In this document: piece by piece, positions 1 to 7,492 of the stretch | How the letters are laid out: every line of letters begins with the position of its first letter | Numbering within the stretch: position 1 is the stretch's first letter | Assembly: GCA_003141715.1 (NCBI GenBank) | Contig: PLNF01000098.1 | Coordinates: forward strand, 1-52,337 | Origin: Bacteroidales bacterium | GTDB taxonomy: Bacteria; Bacteroidota; Bacteroidia; Bacteroidales; VadinHA17 | DNA: 52,337 nt | Reading direction: 5' to 3' | Made by a program: the position numbers and the translations under genes | The notes under the pieces: model-generated | Told to the model about the DNA's origin: nothing | Databases searched by the model: none | The model's input: the letters and a program-made list of their open reading frames with translations, nothing else

Positions 1-128
1 ATTTGTGCCCTTAATTCCTTTTCAGAGAAATACTCTAGTTCCCTGCTGGTCTCAAAAACTTCCCTTGTTAATATTTTTTTGCTCCCGGAATTTTCTTCCT
101 GAGCAGAATTTTTATCTAATTTTTTCAT
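1..128 (-). CDS. N-terminus of a GHKL/topoisomerase VI B-like ATPase (partial)
   Basis: The gene starts at the ATG complementary to 126-128 and runs off the left edge, leaving 42 codons. After a charged lead it reads REVFETSRELEYFSEKELRAQ. From memory, this resembles the start of GHKL ATPases related to the topoisomerase VI B subunit, which open with a 'R-E-EYF-EKEL-AQ' helix before the ATP-binding N-box. The N-box itself lies outside the window, so no catalytic residue can be checked. The start overlaps the stop of the preceding 234-aa gene by an ATGA arrangement, which suggests translational coupling in the same minus-strand operon. The family call is tentative; that a coding start is present is more certain. 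Confidence 0.5.
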   Translation of the reverse strand, partial: MKKLDKNSAQEENSGSKKILTREVFETSRELEYFSEKELRAQ

Positions 129-829
129 ATATTTTGCTTAACTATTGAATTATTCTTCCATATCGCTAAATCACAATAATAATCACGATATGAATTATTA
201 TCTGCATCTCCGGGGAATCCTGCAATTTGCCAAATTTCATATTGCGGATAGATGCTACTATCGCCATATGGTTTAGTGCTGATCATTTTATTTACATCAT
301 CATAGTCTGGAGACGCTATTCCCTGATTGACACATAAACTGTAAGCATGATAATAAAGGCATCTTTCAAACTTTGAAAAGGAAAGAAGGTATTTTTTAAT
401 ATAGGAATTTCTGCCATGTTTTTTGAACTCTTCTGTAAATTTTATAAAAGCGTCTTTAGCATATTTTCGATAAAGGCCCAAAGCATATAAAAGATTATCA
501 TCTGTTATTAAATTTGATTTATAATTTTGATATTTTTCTATCGCATCTGATATGTACTGCTGATATTTTCTTTCAAATTCAGGAAAAGAATATAGATCTT
601 CTTTACAAATCTGAAGGTCGAAAAGATCTAATATCTCCTTACGGATCTGTTCTTCTTCCTCGGAGTTTTTATTTTCAGATAATTTGTCCTGAAGTTTTTG
701 AAATTTGGCTCTGAATTCTTTGGTTTTTTCCAATTTTAATTTAAGTTGGGTTTCCAGTTCGTGTGGAATTTTCTCTGCAATTGTGCCAGTGCTTATTTCG
801 CCGGCATCTGAATTTTTTAAATTATTCAT
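125..829 (-). CDS. Hypothetical 234-aa protein of the mobile-element operon
   Basis: I do not recognise the family. The first ~75 residues are rich in Lys, Glu and Gln and probably form an amphipathic helix or coiled coil. The rest is mixed and aromatic-rich, with many Tyr and a short Cys-containing segment (residues ~155-170). There is no signal peptide and no transmembrane helix, so it is probably cytoplasmic. It sits between the SSB-tailed protein upstream and the GHKL-like ATPase downstream, overlapping the latter by ATGA. If that neighbour is topoisomerase-like, this protein may be its partner or adaptor, but that is guesswork from position. Confidence 0.75.
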   Translation of the reverse strand: MNNLKNSDAGEISTGTIAEKIPHELETQLKLKLEKTKEFRAKFQKLQDKLSENKNSEEEEQIRKEILDLFDLQICKEDLYSFPEFERKYQQYISDAIEKYQNYKSNLITDDNLLYALGLYRKYAKDAFIKFTEEFKKHGRNSYIKKYLLSFSKFERCLYYHAYSLCVNQGIASPDYDDVNKMISTKPYGDSSIYPQYEIWQIAGFPGDADNNSYRDYYCDLAIWKNNSIVKQNI

Positions 830-849
830 TTTTATTAATTTTTAAAATT

Positions 850-881
850 GGGGTTAAATCCATGATTTTAAATTTAACCCC
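850..881. other. Stem-loop between two element genes
   Basis: The perfect 10-bp inverted repeat GGGGTTAAAT / ATTTAACCCC has a 12-nt loop. A run of T follows on the plus strand, but only a mixed A/T stretch on the minus strand, which is the strand transcribed here. It may be a weak terminator, an mRNA processing site, or a leftover from other orientations. Confidence 0.45.
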
Positions 882-920
882 GTTATTTTTTTGAGTAATC
901 GGAATCTCGATTGTGCTATT

Positions 921-1568
921 TCAAAATGGGAGATAGTCGTCATTCTCATTCTCCTTTGCAATCTCTTTATTTTTTAATAAGTTATTTTCATATCCTTTCA
1001 ATGTATTAATTTTTGGCTCCTTTTTTTCGCACGCAACTTCTATCATTGATAGACTCACTCTTTTTGCAGTCCATTTGTAAATATCGTTTTCGTAAGTAAT
1101 TGTTATGAAAGATCTATACCCATACTGATCCAGGCTTTCCCCTAGTGTATCAATATCGAATTTCCCATTTTTTGCTTTAACTATATCTAACCTCTTTAAA
1201 TATTCAAGCACGTGTTTTCGTAAAGCAGAATAATGCTCTTCATTGAACATTTCCCGCTCAGGACACATAAACAGATAGCCTGGTTCAATACCAAGTTGTC
1301 TGCATTTCCCATTTTTATACTCTAAAAAGTATATTATTCTATTATAATATTCTGAATCCCAATTGAATTCAGCAGTAAATGTTTCTCCTGAATGTTTCAG
1401 AGAAAGTTTAATGATTTCGTCATCCATTGTGGCTTTCCACGTTAAGAAATGAGCTTTACCTTCCTTAATTTTTAATAATTCCGAGTTTGATTCTTTAACG
1501 AAAGTGCTTCCGGAAGATAAAAGTTCCGGATTAGTACATTCTAAAACTGTATAAGAGTAATATGACAT
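921..1568 (-). CDS. Element protein with SSB-like acidic C-terminus (paralogue of 2323-2982)
   Basis: A 215-aa soluble protein with no transmembrane segment. Its layout matches the 219-aa protein at 2323-2982. Both begin with M-x-Y/N-Y-x-V/T-x-LEC. Both have a 'DDxIxxLSxKxxxExFxAxx' block at ~48-70, followed by aromatic-rich strands and a helix ending in YLxRLD. The block resembles the ferredoxin-like domain of plasmid YubB-type proteins, though I recall that only loosely. The last residues are NDDYLPF, close to the DDDIPF tip of single-stranded DNA-binding proteins, which recruits replication and repair partners. With a PrimPol-helicase in the same operon, a role in element replication or ssDNA handling is plausible but unproven. 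Confidence 0.7.
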   Translation of the reverse strand: MSYYSYTVLECTNPELLSSGSTFVKESNSELLKIKEGKAHFLTWKATMDDEIIKLSLKHSGETFTAEFNWDSEYYNRIIYFLEYKNGKCRQLGIEPGYLFMCPEREMFNEEHYSALRKHVLEYLKRLDIVKAKNGKFDIDTLGESLDQYGYRSFITITYENDIYKWTAKRVSLSMIEVACEKKEPKINTLKGYENNLLKNKEIAKENENDDYLPF

Positions 1569-1580
1569 AGTTTTTAGTTA

Positions 1581-2192
1581 TTAAATAAAATTATTTTTTG
1601 ATTCCTCCTGGTTGGAAGATATCTGCTCTATTAATTCAAGAGACTTAGCAAGTTTATCAATTGTTTTGTGTTCAATAACTGGACAGTATCCAATGATTTG
1701 ATAATCAAGTAAGATTTCAATTAATTCATGAAAAAGTACGGGATCAATGCTCTTAAGAAATTCAATGAATTCAGCTTTATTTGAGATACCAAATTTTTCG
1801 AGATAAGTACTTTGACTTATCTCTTTAATTATTTCCCATTTTCTATCAGAGGGTCTAACGTATTCTTCAGCGTCAAAACTAGTATGGTAAATAAGTGCAA
1901 ACAGCTGTTTTGATGTTAAGACGTTTTGAAAACTTTCTAAGAGATGTATTCTAAACTTCAATAAATCATAAAAAGCTTTTTCATGATGTACCGGCACAAA
2001 ATAGTATTGGCCTTCCTGCTCAAAATATTCATAGTCACCTTTGTAATTGAGTTCTTTTTTCAATTCAAGTATTAATTCACCTGCAACATCATCAATGTCG
2101 ATCATTCTATCGGGTATTATATCTTCATAAGAATAAAGTGTATCTGGATCAAAATCTGATTCAGTATAGGCAATTAAATTATTATTTTCCAT
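1581..2192 (-). CDS. Hypothetical acidic protein
   Basis: I prefer the ATG at 2192 (protein MENNNLIAY..., 203 aa) over the upstream start at 2231. The 13 extra residues are low-complexity, and a short overlapping ORF ends just inside the ATG at 2192. The protein is acidic near its N-terminus (ESDFDPDTLYSYEDI) and helical afterwards, with no membrane segment and no motif I recognise. It lies between the two SSB-tailed paralogues in the minus-strand element operon, 12 bp upstream of the next gene's start. Probably an accessory protein of the element. Confidence 0.65.
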   Translation of the reverse strand: MENNNLIAYTESDFDPDTLYSYEDIIPDRMIDIDDVAGELILELKKELNYKGDYEYFEQEGQYYFVPVHHEKAFYDLLKFRIHLLESFQNVLTSKQLFALIYHTSFDAEEYVRPSDRKWEIIKEISQSTYLEKFGISNKAEFIEFLKSIDPVLFHELIEILLDYQIIGYCPVIEHKTIDKLAKSLELIEQISSNQEESKNNFI

Positions 2193-2298
2193 AGTTCTGG
2201 TTATTATCATAATTGTTATTTTTAATTCCACTCGAGAGTAGATAAACAGGATTTTCTAATTCAGGATCCTGATTTGTTTTATTAAGTTTATTTTTCAT
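2182..2298 (-). CDS. Candidate 38-aa small protein
   Basis: A short ORF runs from the ATG complementary to 2296-2298 to a TAA at 2182-2184. It overlaps the start of the next gene by 11 bp, as coupled genes in this operon do. The peptide is polar and Asn/Tyr-rich toward its end (NNNYDNNQNYGK). There is no homology I can name. It may be a real small protein or a leader ORF that couples translation into the 203-aa gene. Confidence 0.35.
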   Translation of the reverse strand: MKNKLNKTNQDPELENPVYLLSSGIKNNNYDNNQNYGK

Positions 2299-2322
2299 TT
2301 GTTGATGGTTTAAATATTATTA

Positions 2323-2982
2323 TTATTCTTTGTCCTCATTTAGAAATGGGAGGTCATTATTTTTTTGGATTGTTGATTCAGGGAGTATTTCCTTCCAGTC
2401 TTCTGTCTCTGAATCTCTCTGATATCCATGAAAAATTAATTCTGAATTTCGAATCTTATCAACTGATAATTTGAAATTCTCGCACTCTGCATGGATTGTA
2501 ACACTTGATGTTACACAATCATCAAAGTGATGTTCAAGAATATCACAATGCAATTCTCCATCCAAAAGACTTTCTTTCGTTTGGTCAAGTCGGAATAGAT
2601 ATCTCCTTATTCTCTTCCATAGTTTATGGGTAACTTCTTCTCCTAATATATTAATGATATGATCATGATCATTGAAAGTATATTTTGGTTCGTACCCAAT
2701 AAATTCATGTTCGCCAGCTTCATATCTATAACATTCTGTGATAGATTCTTCATAATCCGGACAATCATAATACCTTGCCAAAAAAACTTCACTTGGGAAT
2801 TTTTCGGATAACCTCAGGATATCATCATGCATAGCATCGTTACAGGATTCAAAAACCAGTTCATCCAATAATGAATATGAGAGTTTTGAGTTTGTAGTTT
2901 TTATTATCTTTTTGGGATCAATGAATTTTAATAATTCATAATTTGTCAGGCATTCAAGCCTGGTAACGTAGTAATTTGCCAT
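2323..2982 (-). CDS. Element protein with SSB-like NDLPF motif (paralogue of 921-1568)
   Basis: A 219-aa acidic soluble protein that begins one base after the PrimPol-helicase gene ends, so it is almost certainly co-expressed with it. It shares with the 215-aa protein the LEC motif near the N-terminus, a 'DDILRLSEKFPSEVFLARY' block (~55-73), and a helix ending in YLFRLD near residue 135. Its C-terminus has NNDLPF followed by eight more residues, so its SSB-like motif is internal rather than terminal. The two probably arose by duplication, and one may have lost the exposed tip. Confidence 0.7.
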   Translation of the reverse strand: MANYYVTRLECLTNYELLKFIDPKKIIKTTNSKLSYSLLDELVFESCNDAMHDDILRLSEKFPSEVFLARYYDCPDYEESITECYRYEAGEHEFIGYEPKYTFNDHDHIINILGEEVTHKLWKRIRRYLFRLDQTKESLLDGELHCDILEHHFDDCVTSSVTIHAECENFKLSVDKIRNSELIFHGYQRDSETEDWKEILPESTIQKNNDLPFLNEDKE

Positions 2983-2983
2983 T

Positions 2984-5149
2984 TTAATTCTTTTTTATTT
3001 TAATATTATTTTTATAAACCTCATCTATAAAAGGTTCTACCATTAGATGCCAGGTAGGGGCATTATTATCAAGTAAGCCTAATATCTTGCTATGCTTACT
3101 TATTATATAGCATGAGATTCTATTTTTACCTTTTCGCACAGCTTCATAGCCACGCTCGGCCATTAGTTTACCAATCGTTGGAACATTGATACGCTTGCTG
3201 AATTGTGGGAACTTGCCGGCCAAACTGCTAACTAAATCCAGATTCGTAATGGGGAAGCGATCACCAATTGTTTCGGGTAGTTGCAGGTACTCATCAAGTA
3301 TCAGATCTACATCGGACTTCTGGACATAGTCCTCATACAGTTGCTTTAATAGATGCAGGTCTTCAAACTGAAAGGAGTACTTGAACCCATTTGCAAAAAG
3401 ATGGCATGCTTCCATGAATAGATCAGTCAAGTCAACTTGAGCAAGTTTTTCTCTATCAATACTCTCAATTTCGATTGGTAGGACTCGTCGGTTTTGTTGC
3501 TCACGAACGACTGCAAGGTTATTTCCGCTTCCAGCAAAAGAACATCTGCGCTTGATTGTTGAGATTCTTCGATCGTATTTTCTCCTTGTAGTAAGTTTTT
3601 TTGTGGAAAGTACGGTTTTAAAAGTTTTGTCCATCTCATAAGTTCGGCCATCCATCTCATCGTCCACTATTAGAAGTGCTTGAGCCATAAGTACCTTGAA
3701 GTCATCATCAAAACTCAATGAATGCTCTCTCAAGTAGCATTGCAATTCCTTGGGAAGAGTAAAATTTCTTAAAAATGTGGTCTTGCCAATACCCTGCTGG
3801 ACTGACAGAAGAGTTAGGAAAAATTCATTGGGATATTCCCCGTCAAGAGCCTGTGCAATCATTCCTACATACCATTTCTTGAGAAAATGGATCACAATAG
3901 ATTTGTCTATAGTTTTGTTTCTGAGCACAAGACAGTCGAGCCACTGTTCAAATGTTCCGGCAGGATGTCGGTCTTTGTTGGCTTCAATAAAGTCCTGAAT
4001 AGGGTTTATTCTCTGGATATAATGAGATTTGATGATCTCTTCAAAACGGGTTCTCGCAATCTCTTTTTCAAAATGCTTTTTCAAATTGATATAAAGGGTG
4101 TTATAGTCCAATTCTTCAATTACTTTACCATTTATTGTAATATCTTGAATAAAAGAATCGTACCTAACGCCCAACTCATTTAGATATTCAGCAATAGCAT
4201 CTGTTGTTACCTTATCGGAATTTATTTTCACTGGAAAGCCAAGTGCAGGAAGCAACCTCAAAGTAGTCTTGTAGTCATTTTTGCCTTCCAATACCTCTAA
4301 TATCTGAAAATGATTGTAAGGTTTCTCCGGCTTAAAGTCGGTTGAGGTTGAAAAACATGTAAATGTTTTGCTAACCTTATTATAGTACCCAGAATGTTGT
4401 GCGGAAGAACCGTCCCGAAGCAGATAAAACTTTTCATCATCTTCTTTAACAACTGTCCAACCATGCTTTGTAAATAATTCAATAATATCGTAATTATTAT
4501 TAAAGTCATTAATCGCAGTTTCGCTGTAAACAAATTGTTTGTCGTTCTTTGAAGCAGTATGGCTAGAAGGAAAATATCTGTTCAGGCTTCTCGCTGTCTC
4601 CAACAGGAAGTCACGTTCATTCGGGGTAATAATGGGTATTTCAACATCTAGATTAGCAAGATCGAATTTACCTTGCAAAATTTTATTATTGACTTTGCTT
4701 GTGCAGAAATATCCCGATTCCCCCCTGGTTTCGAGAATCACGGTTTTATCCGTATGAAGCGCAAGTTTCAGGTTTTTATCAATTATTCCCTCTGGACACC
4801 TATATATATAATGTTGTCCCCCGCTTGGAGTTGTTTGGATAATAAGTTTTGAGTATAGGTCTTTCGGTATGAGATCAGCGAACTCAGTTATAATAGTTTT
4901 CTGGGGATCGTTCTTGATATCAATATCAATGCACTCTAAATTTCCAGAGATTTTTCCAGTTATAATTCCGATTGTACCTTGATTTTGATAATGTGAGTGC
5001 CAGAGAGATATTGGAGCGATCTTTTTTTGGTATTCACCCCATGACTTGAAGGGTATCTTGTTTGATGCCACTGGGATGATCGATAAGCCTATGGCTTGGT
5101 CATCATTTTCTGTGTTACCACTTGTACTAAAGTTCCATATTAGTTCCAT
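2984..5149 (-). CDS. Bifunctional primase-polymerase / VirE-D5-type helicase
   Basis: A 721-aa protein typical of Bacteroidota mobile elements. Residues ~10-180 form a PrimPol domain: 'ECIDIDIKND' carries the metal-binding Asp pair, and 'TPSGGQHYIYR' is the SGG-x-H nucleotide-binding motif. The C-terminal half is a VirE/D5-like helicase with Walker A QQGIGKTTF (~residue 450), Walker B LLIVDDEMDG (~495), and a later Arg-rich stretch ending QNRRVLPIE. Primer synthesis plus unwinding would start replication of the element DNA. It ends one base before the next gene and its start overlaps the end of the small RHH-like gene by 23 bp, so it is operonic. The protein looks full-length, and all key motifs are visible. 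Confidence 0.88.
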   Translation of the reverse strand: MELIWNFSTSGNTENDDQAIGLSIIPVASNKIPFKSWGEYQKKIAPISLWHSHYQNQGTIGIITGKISGNLECIDIDIKNDPQKTIITEFADLIPKDLYSKLIIQTTPSGGQHYIYRCPEGIIDKNLKLALHTDKTVILETRGESGYFCTSKVNNKILQGKFDLANLDVEIPIITPNERDFLLETARSLNRYFPSSHTASKNDKQFVYSETAINDFNNNYDIIELFTKHGWTVVKEDDEKFYLLRDGSSAQHSGYYNKVSKTFTCFSTSTDFKPEKPYNHFQILEVLEGKNDYKTTLRLLPALGFPVKINSDKVTTDAIAEYLNELGVRYDSFIQDITINGKVIEELDYNTLYINLKKHFEKEIARTRFEEIIKSHYIQRINPIQDFIEANKDRHPAGTFEQWLDCLVLRNKTIDKSIVIHFLKKWYVGMIAQALDGEYPNEFFLTLLSVQQGIGKTTFLRNFTLPKELQCYLREHSLSFDDDFKVLMAQALLIVDDEMDGRTYEMDKTFKTVLSTKKLTTRRKYDRRISTIKRRCSFAGSGNNLAVVREQQNRRVLPIEIESIDREKLAQVDLTDLFMEACHLFANGFKYSFQFEDLHLLKQLYEDYVQKSDVDLILDEYLQLPETIGDRFPITNLDLVSSLAGKFPQFSKRINVPTIGKLMAERGYEAVRKGKNRISCYIISKHSKILGLLDNNAPTWHLMVEPFIDEVYKNNIKIKKN

Positions 5150-5330
5150 TTTGAGTTAAACATTTAGAATCATCATTATTTTTTTCAAGCAGACCCTTCA
5201 TAAGATACTGCTTGGTCCAGGTCGCTACCTTGACATAATCATTTTTTGCTCTCTCCTGAAGGAGTTCATAGAAGTCTCTTTCTAAAGAGAGGTTCATTTT
5301 AACGTTTTGTGTGTTTTTCATTCTTTTCAT
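5127..5330 (-). CDS. Small ribbon-helix-helix-like protein
   Basis: A 67-aa basic protein. The pattern 'VKMNLSLERDFYELLQERAKN', then helix, then 'TWTKQYLMKGLLE' fits a ribbon-helix-helix DNA-binding fold: one short strand and two helices. A second in-frame Met follows at residue 4, so the start could be 5321. It is the first gene of the replication operon and overlaps the PrimPol gene. The inverted repeats at 5475-5625 lie directly upstream and would be natural targets for it, as autoregulator or as initiator-accessory protein. That link is inference. Confidence 0.6.
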   Translation of the reverse strand: MKRMKNTQNVKMNLSLERDFYELLQERAKNDYVKVATWTKQYLMKGLLEKNNDDSKCLTQNGTNMEL

Positions 5331-5474
5331 TTTTTTAAAAGATTTAAATCAAGTTATTTTTTTGAAGGGCAAATTGCATCCCTCTGTAACTACCTACTCA
5401 AAAAAAAAGCAAAAGGAGTGTTTTATGGCAAAAAACTGAAAATAAATATTGTTTTTATTGTTTTTACTAAGTAG

Positions 5475-5625
5475 GGTAGACAAGGTGACAAGATAAAATA
5501 GACTTTTAAACAGTTATTCGTGGCAGTGACAGTGAGAATATAGATAATATTGTATATTCTGAGTATGACTGTCACTGTCTCAGTAATGTTTCAAAAAGGG
5601 TTTTCAGCCTGTCACCCTGTCTACC
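5475..5625. repeat. Nested inverted repeats: candidate replication origin or operator
   Basis: Three nested palindromes share one centre. The outer arms at 5475-5491 and 5609-5625 match at 15 of 17 positions (GGTAGACAAGGTGACAA against the complement of CTGTCACCCTGTCTACC). The middle arms at 5524-5533 and 5568-5577 are perfect (CAGTGACAGT / ACTGTCACTG). The inner arms at 5535-5542 and 5553-5560 are perfect (AGAATATA / TATATTCT). GTGACA/TGTCAC is common to the outer and middle arms, so they read like iterated binding sites. The block occupies most of the 428-bp gap upstream of the PrimPol operon, a usual place for an element origin or an autoregulatory operator. Confidence 0.6.
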
Positions 5626-5758
5626 TTGTTTGTCATTTTAGAGTTAACATCTTGATAATGGGTAAAAAAAAGAAAAGAATATCAGGATAAGGAGAATCGA
5701 TTCCAACAATTTGCTTCCTGTTAATCATCACTTATACCTCTAAAAATAAATCCTATGA

Positions 5759-5995
5759 TTATTCAATATCAAGAAATAAATCACTGAGGCTTATATCAAG
5801 AGTATCCGCCAGTTCGAATAGTGTCAGAAGAGTTATGTTATGATTATTTTCAGCTCGGATAATTGTGTTTCGATGCAGATTGTAATTGCTTAAATCCTGC
5901 TGAGTAAGATTATTGTTTAGGCGTAATTCACGCAAGAAAGTACTTAGTTCAAGAAGTCTCTTACGATTAATATTTGAAACTAATTTTCTGGGCAT
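5759..5995 (-). CDS. XRE-family HTH regulator
   Basis: A 78-aa single-domain helix-turn-helix protein. Residues ~18-72 follow the Cro/C1 pattern: 'LRELRLNNNLTQQDLSN', a recognition helix 'HRNTIIRAENNH', then 'TLFELADTLDISLSDLF'. It is the usual size for a stand-alone XRE repressor. It lies alone between the replication operon and the resolvase and is transcribed away from the resolvase. It probably represses element genes, perhaps through one of the palindromic blocks on either side. Confidence 0.85.
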   Translation of the reverse strand: MPRKLVSNINRKRLLELSTFLRELRLNNNLTQQDLSNYNLHRNTIIRAENNHNITLLTLFELADTLDISLSDLFLDIE

Positions 5996-6144
5996 ATAAT
6001 TATGGTTAATATCAATAAATACTTAAGCACCATATATTATATATTAGATAGTACCATAATTAACCATTAATGTCCCATTTCTGTACAAATAAACCTGTTT
6101 ATGTTCTCAGAAAATCAACATTAATTAGGTTAAATGGCATTTAA

Positions 6145-6252
6145 AACACTAAAACAATAAAATCTTTGACAAAAATGTGGGTTAAAGGGTACCCACGAAG
6201 GTGAGACTTCGTCTTGAAAACATTTTTGCTAAAATATTTCGGTTTTAGTATT
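6145..6252. other. Branched inverted-repeat structure (possible ncRNA or recombination/origin site)
   Basis: Nested arms enclose two adjacent hairpins. The outermost arms are 6145-6155 / 6242-6252 (AACACTAAAAC, 10 of 11 paired). The second pair is 6170-6178 / 6220-6228 (CAAAAATGT / ACATTTTTG, perfect). Inside are hairpin A at 6177-6182 / 6191-6196 (GTGGGT / ACCCAC) and hairpin B at 6195-6200 / 6207-6212 (ACGAAG / CTTCGT). A few bases are claimed by two stems, so not all can form at once. The layout is cloverleaf-like. It lies in the 543-bp gap between the XRE gene and the resolvase, which holds no ORF I can support. Confidence 0.5.
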
Positions 6253-6435
6253 AAAAATAGATTTTAAATTCTTGAAGGAGTCATTTGGATTATAATTATA
6301 ATGAAAAGTGAAAACACAATCTTTTTTTGTCCTAATTAATGACTTAATGTTAATTTAAATAATTCTTATAAGAACATGTAACATTCCCTTTTAATAAATT
6401 GCCAATAAAGAATTAGAATTACTTCAACGGATCGT

Positions 6436-6531
6436 CATATTTAGGGTATACTTGAAAATGATACATTATTCTTCCTTAGATTCACAGTAATTCCAATTAA
6501 ATGTATTAATATTGAGGCCAACCTAAATATG
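6436..6531. promoter_or_regulatory. Candidate resolvase-binding (res-like) or operator site
   Basis: The perfect 10-bp inverted repeat CATATTTAGG (6436-6445) / CCTAAATATG (6522-6531) brackets ~75 bp and ends 7 bp before the resolvase start. Between the arms, ATACATT and AATGTAT form a further dyad. Serine resolvases often act at sites just upstream of their own gene, where binding also represses it. The spacing fits, but no established res consensus is matched. Confidence 0.4.
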
Positions 6532-6538
6532 ATACAAT

Positions 6539-7162
6539 ATGAATGTAATAATTTATGGAAGGGTCTCATCTGAAAGCCAGGATTTTCATCGTCAAACAAA
6601 CAATCTCAAAGAAATCGCAGTTCAAAAGGGTTGGATCGTGAAGCGAACATTTGCTGAAAAGATCACAGGCACTACTGATGCAAGTCAGAGAGCAGAATTT
6701 AGAAAATTGTTGGAGTACGTCAAAACCAATAATATAGAAATAGTACTTGTATCCGAAGTTTCAAGGTTAGGCAGGAGAGTTGTTAATATACTACAAACTA
6801 TTGAAGAATTACACAAACTAAATGTAGCAGTATATGTCCAGCAATTCAATATGCTGAGTTATGAAAATGGGAAAGAAAACCCACTAGTGATGTTGTTGCT
6901 TCAAATGTTGAGTATTGGTGCCCAGCTAGAATATAGTCAACGGGCTGAGCGTCAGAAACAAGGAATTCAGATTGCGAAGCTTCAAGGCAAATATAATGGT
7001 CGAAAAAGGAATGCAATTGCTTCAAGAGAGAAGACTTTATCAAAATATAAGGACATTGTCGAAATGATAATGAAAAGTGATTTGTCCGTACGGAGGATCA
7101 GTCAAATTACAAATCATTCAATTAATACAGTTAGGCGGATAAAAGTCTTGACATCTTCCTAA
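6539..7162 (+). CDS. Serine recombinase (resolvase/invertase family)
   Basis: A 207-aa small serine recombinase. 'YGRVSSESQDFHRQ' near the N-terminus holds the catalytic Ser (residue 10 by family pattern) and the conserved Gln. 'VSEVSRLGRR' (~residues 75-84) supplies the active-site SRLGR motif. The long E helix runs 'QMLSIGAQLEYSQRAERQKQGI'. The C-terminal ~45 residues are a resolvase HTH ending 'RRISQITNHSINTVRRIKV'. Length and motifs are intact, so it should be active. Its last 11 codons are the first part of a ~315-bp repeat that recurs 9.4 kb downstream, which ties it to mobility of the intervening block. Confidence 0.9.
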   Translation: MNVIIYGRVSSESQDFHRQTNNLKEIAVQKGWIVKRTFAEKITGTTDASQRAEFRKLLEYVKTNNIEIVLVSEVSRLGRRVVNILQTIEELHKLNVAVYVQQFNMLSYENGKENPLVMLLLQMLSIGAQLEYSQRAERQKQGIQIAKLQGKYNGRKRNAIASREKTLSKYKDIVEMIMKSDLSVRRISQITNHSINTVRRIKVLTSS

Positions 7163-7444
7163 AGAAAGAAGTTTACTTAAGTTTTCTTTTTAACATGTCT
7201 CTATTATCCCATTAGTTGGCCATAATCTGTACAATGAGTTATATCACATTGAAATCAGAGGTATCCACCGCTATTCGGATACCCCCTCTCCACCTGCCCA
7301 TTTTCCTATGTGGGTACTACATGAATGAAATCTGGGGACACACTTGATATTTTAAAATTAGTAATGTCAAAAAAAATCTAGAAAATTTCCGAGTATCAGT
7401 AAAATGGAGGATCATAAAAAAAATTTAGGAATTTTTTGTGGCTC
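7129..7444 (+). repeat. Direct repeat copy 1 (resolvase 3' end plus conserved non-coding core)
   Basis: This stretch recurs at 16554-16869, always offset by 9425 bases until small indels near the end. It begins with the final codons of the resolvase, crosses its stop, and fills the gap before the first WYL gene. Positions 7227-7406 (180 bp) are identical in the two copies; the edges differ at scattered positions. Within the core is a hairpin, GGTATCC (7260-7266) / GGATACC (7277-7283). No ORF is evident. It could be an attachment or recombination site, a homologous-recombination scar, or a conserved structured RNA. Confidence 0.92.
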
Positions 7445-7492
7445 AGAAAGAATGATCATATATGGTTGTATCTTTTGGTCTTATCACGAATC

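Noticed and set aside
7227-7406. Retron or other reverse-transcriptase-linked RNA
   Set aside because: No reverse transcriptase gene occurs anywhere in the window.
7436-7492. Longer N-terminus of the first WYL protein from a TTG start
   Set aside because: Alignment with the second WYL protein supports the ATG at 7493, and the upstream part lies in the non-coding repeat.
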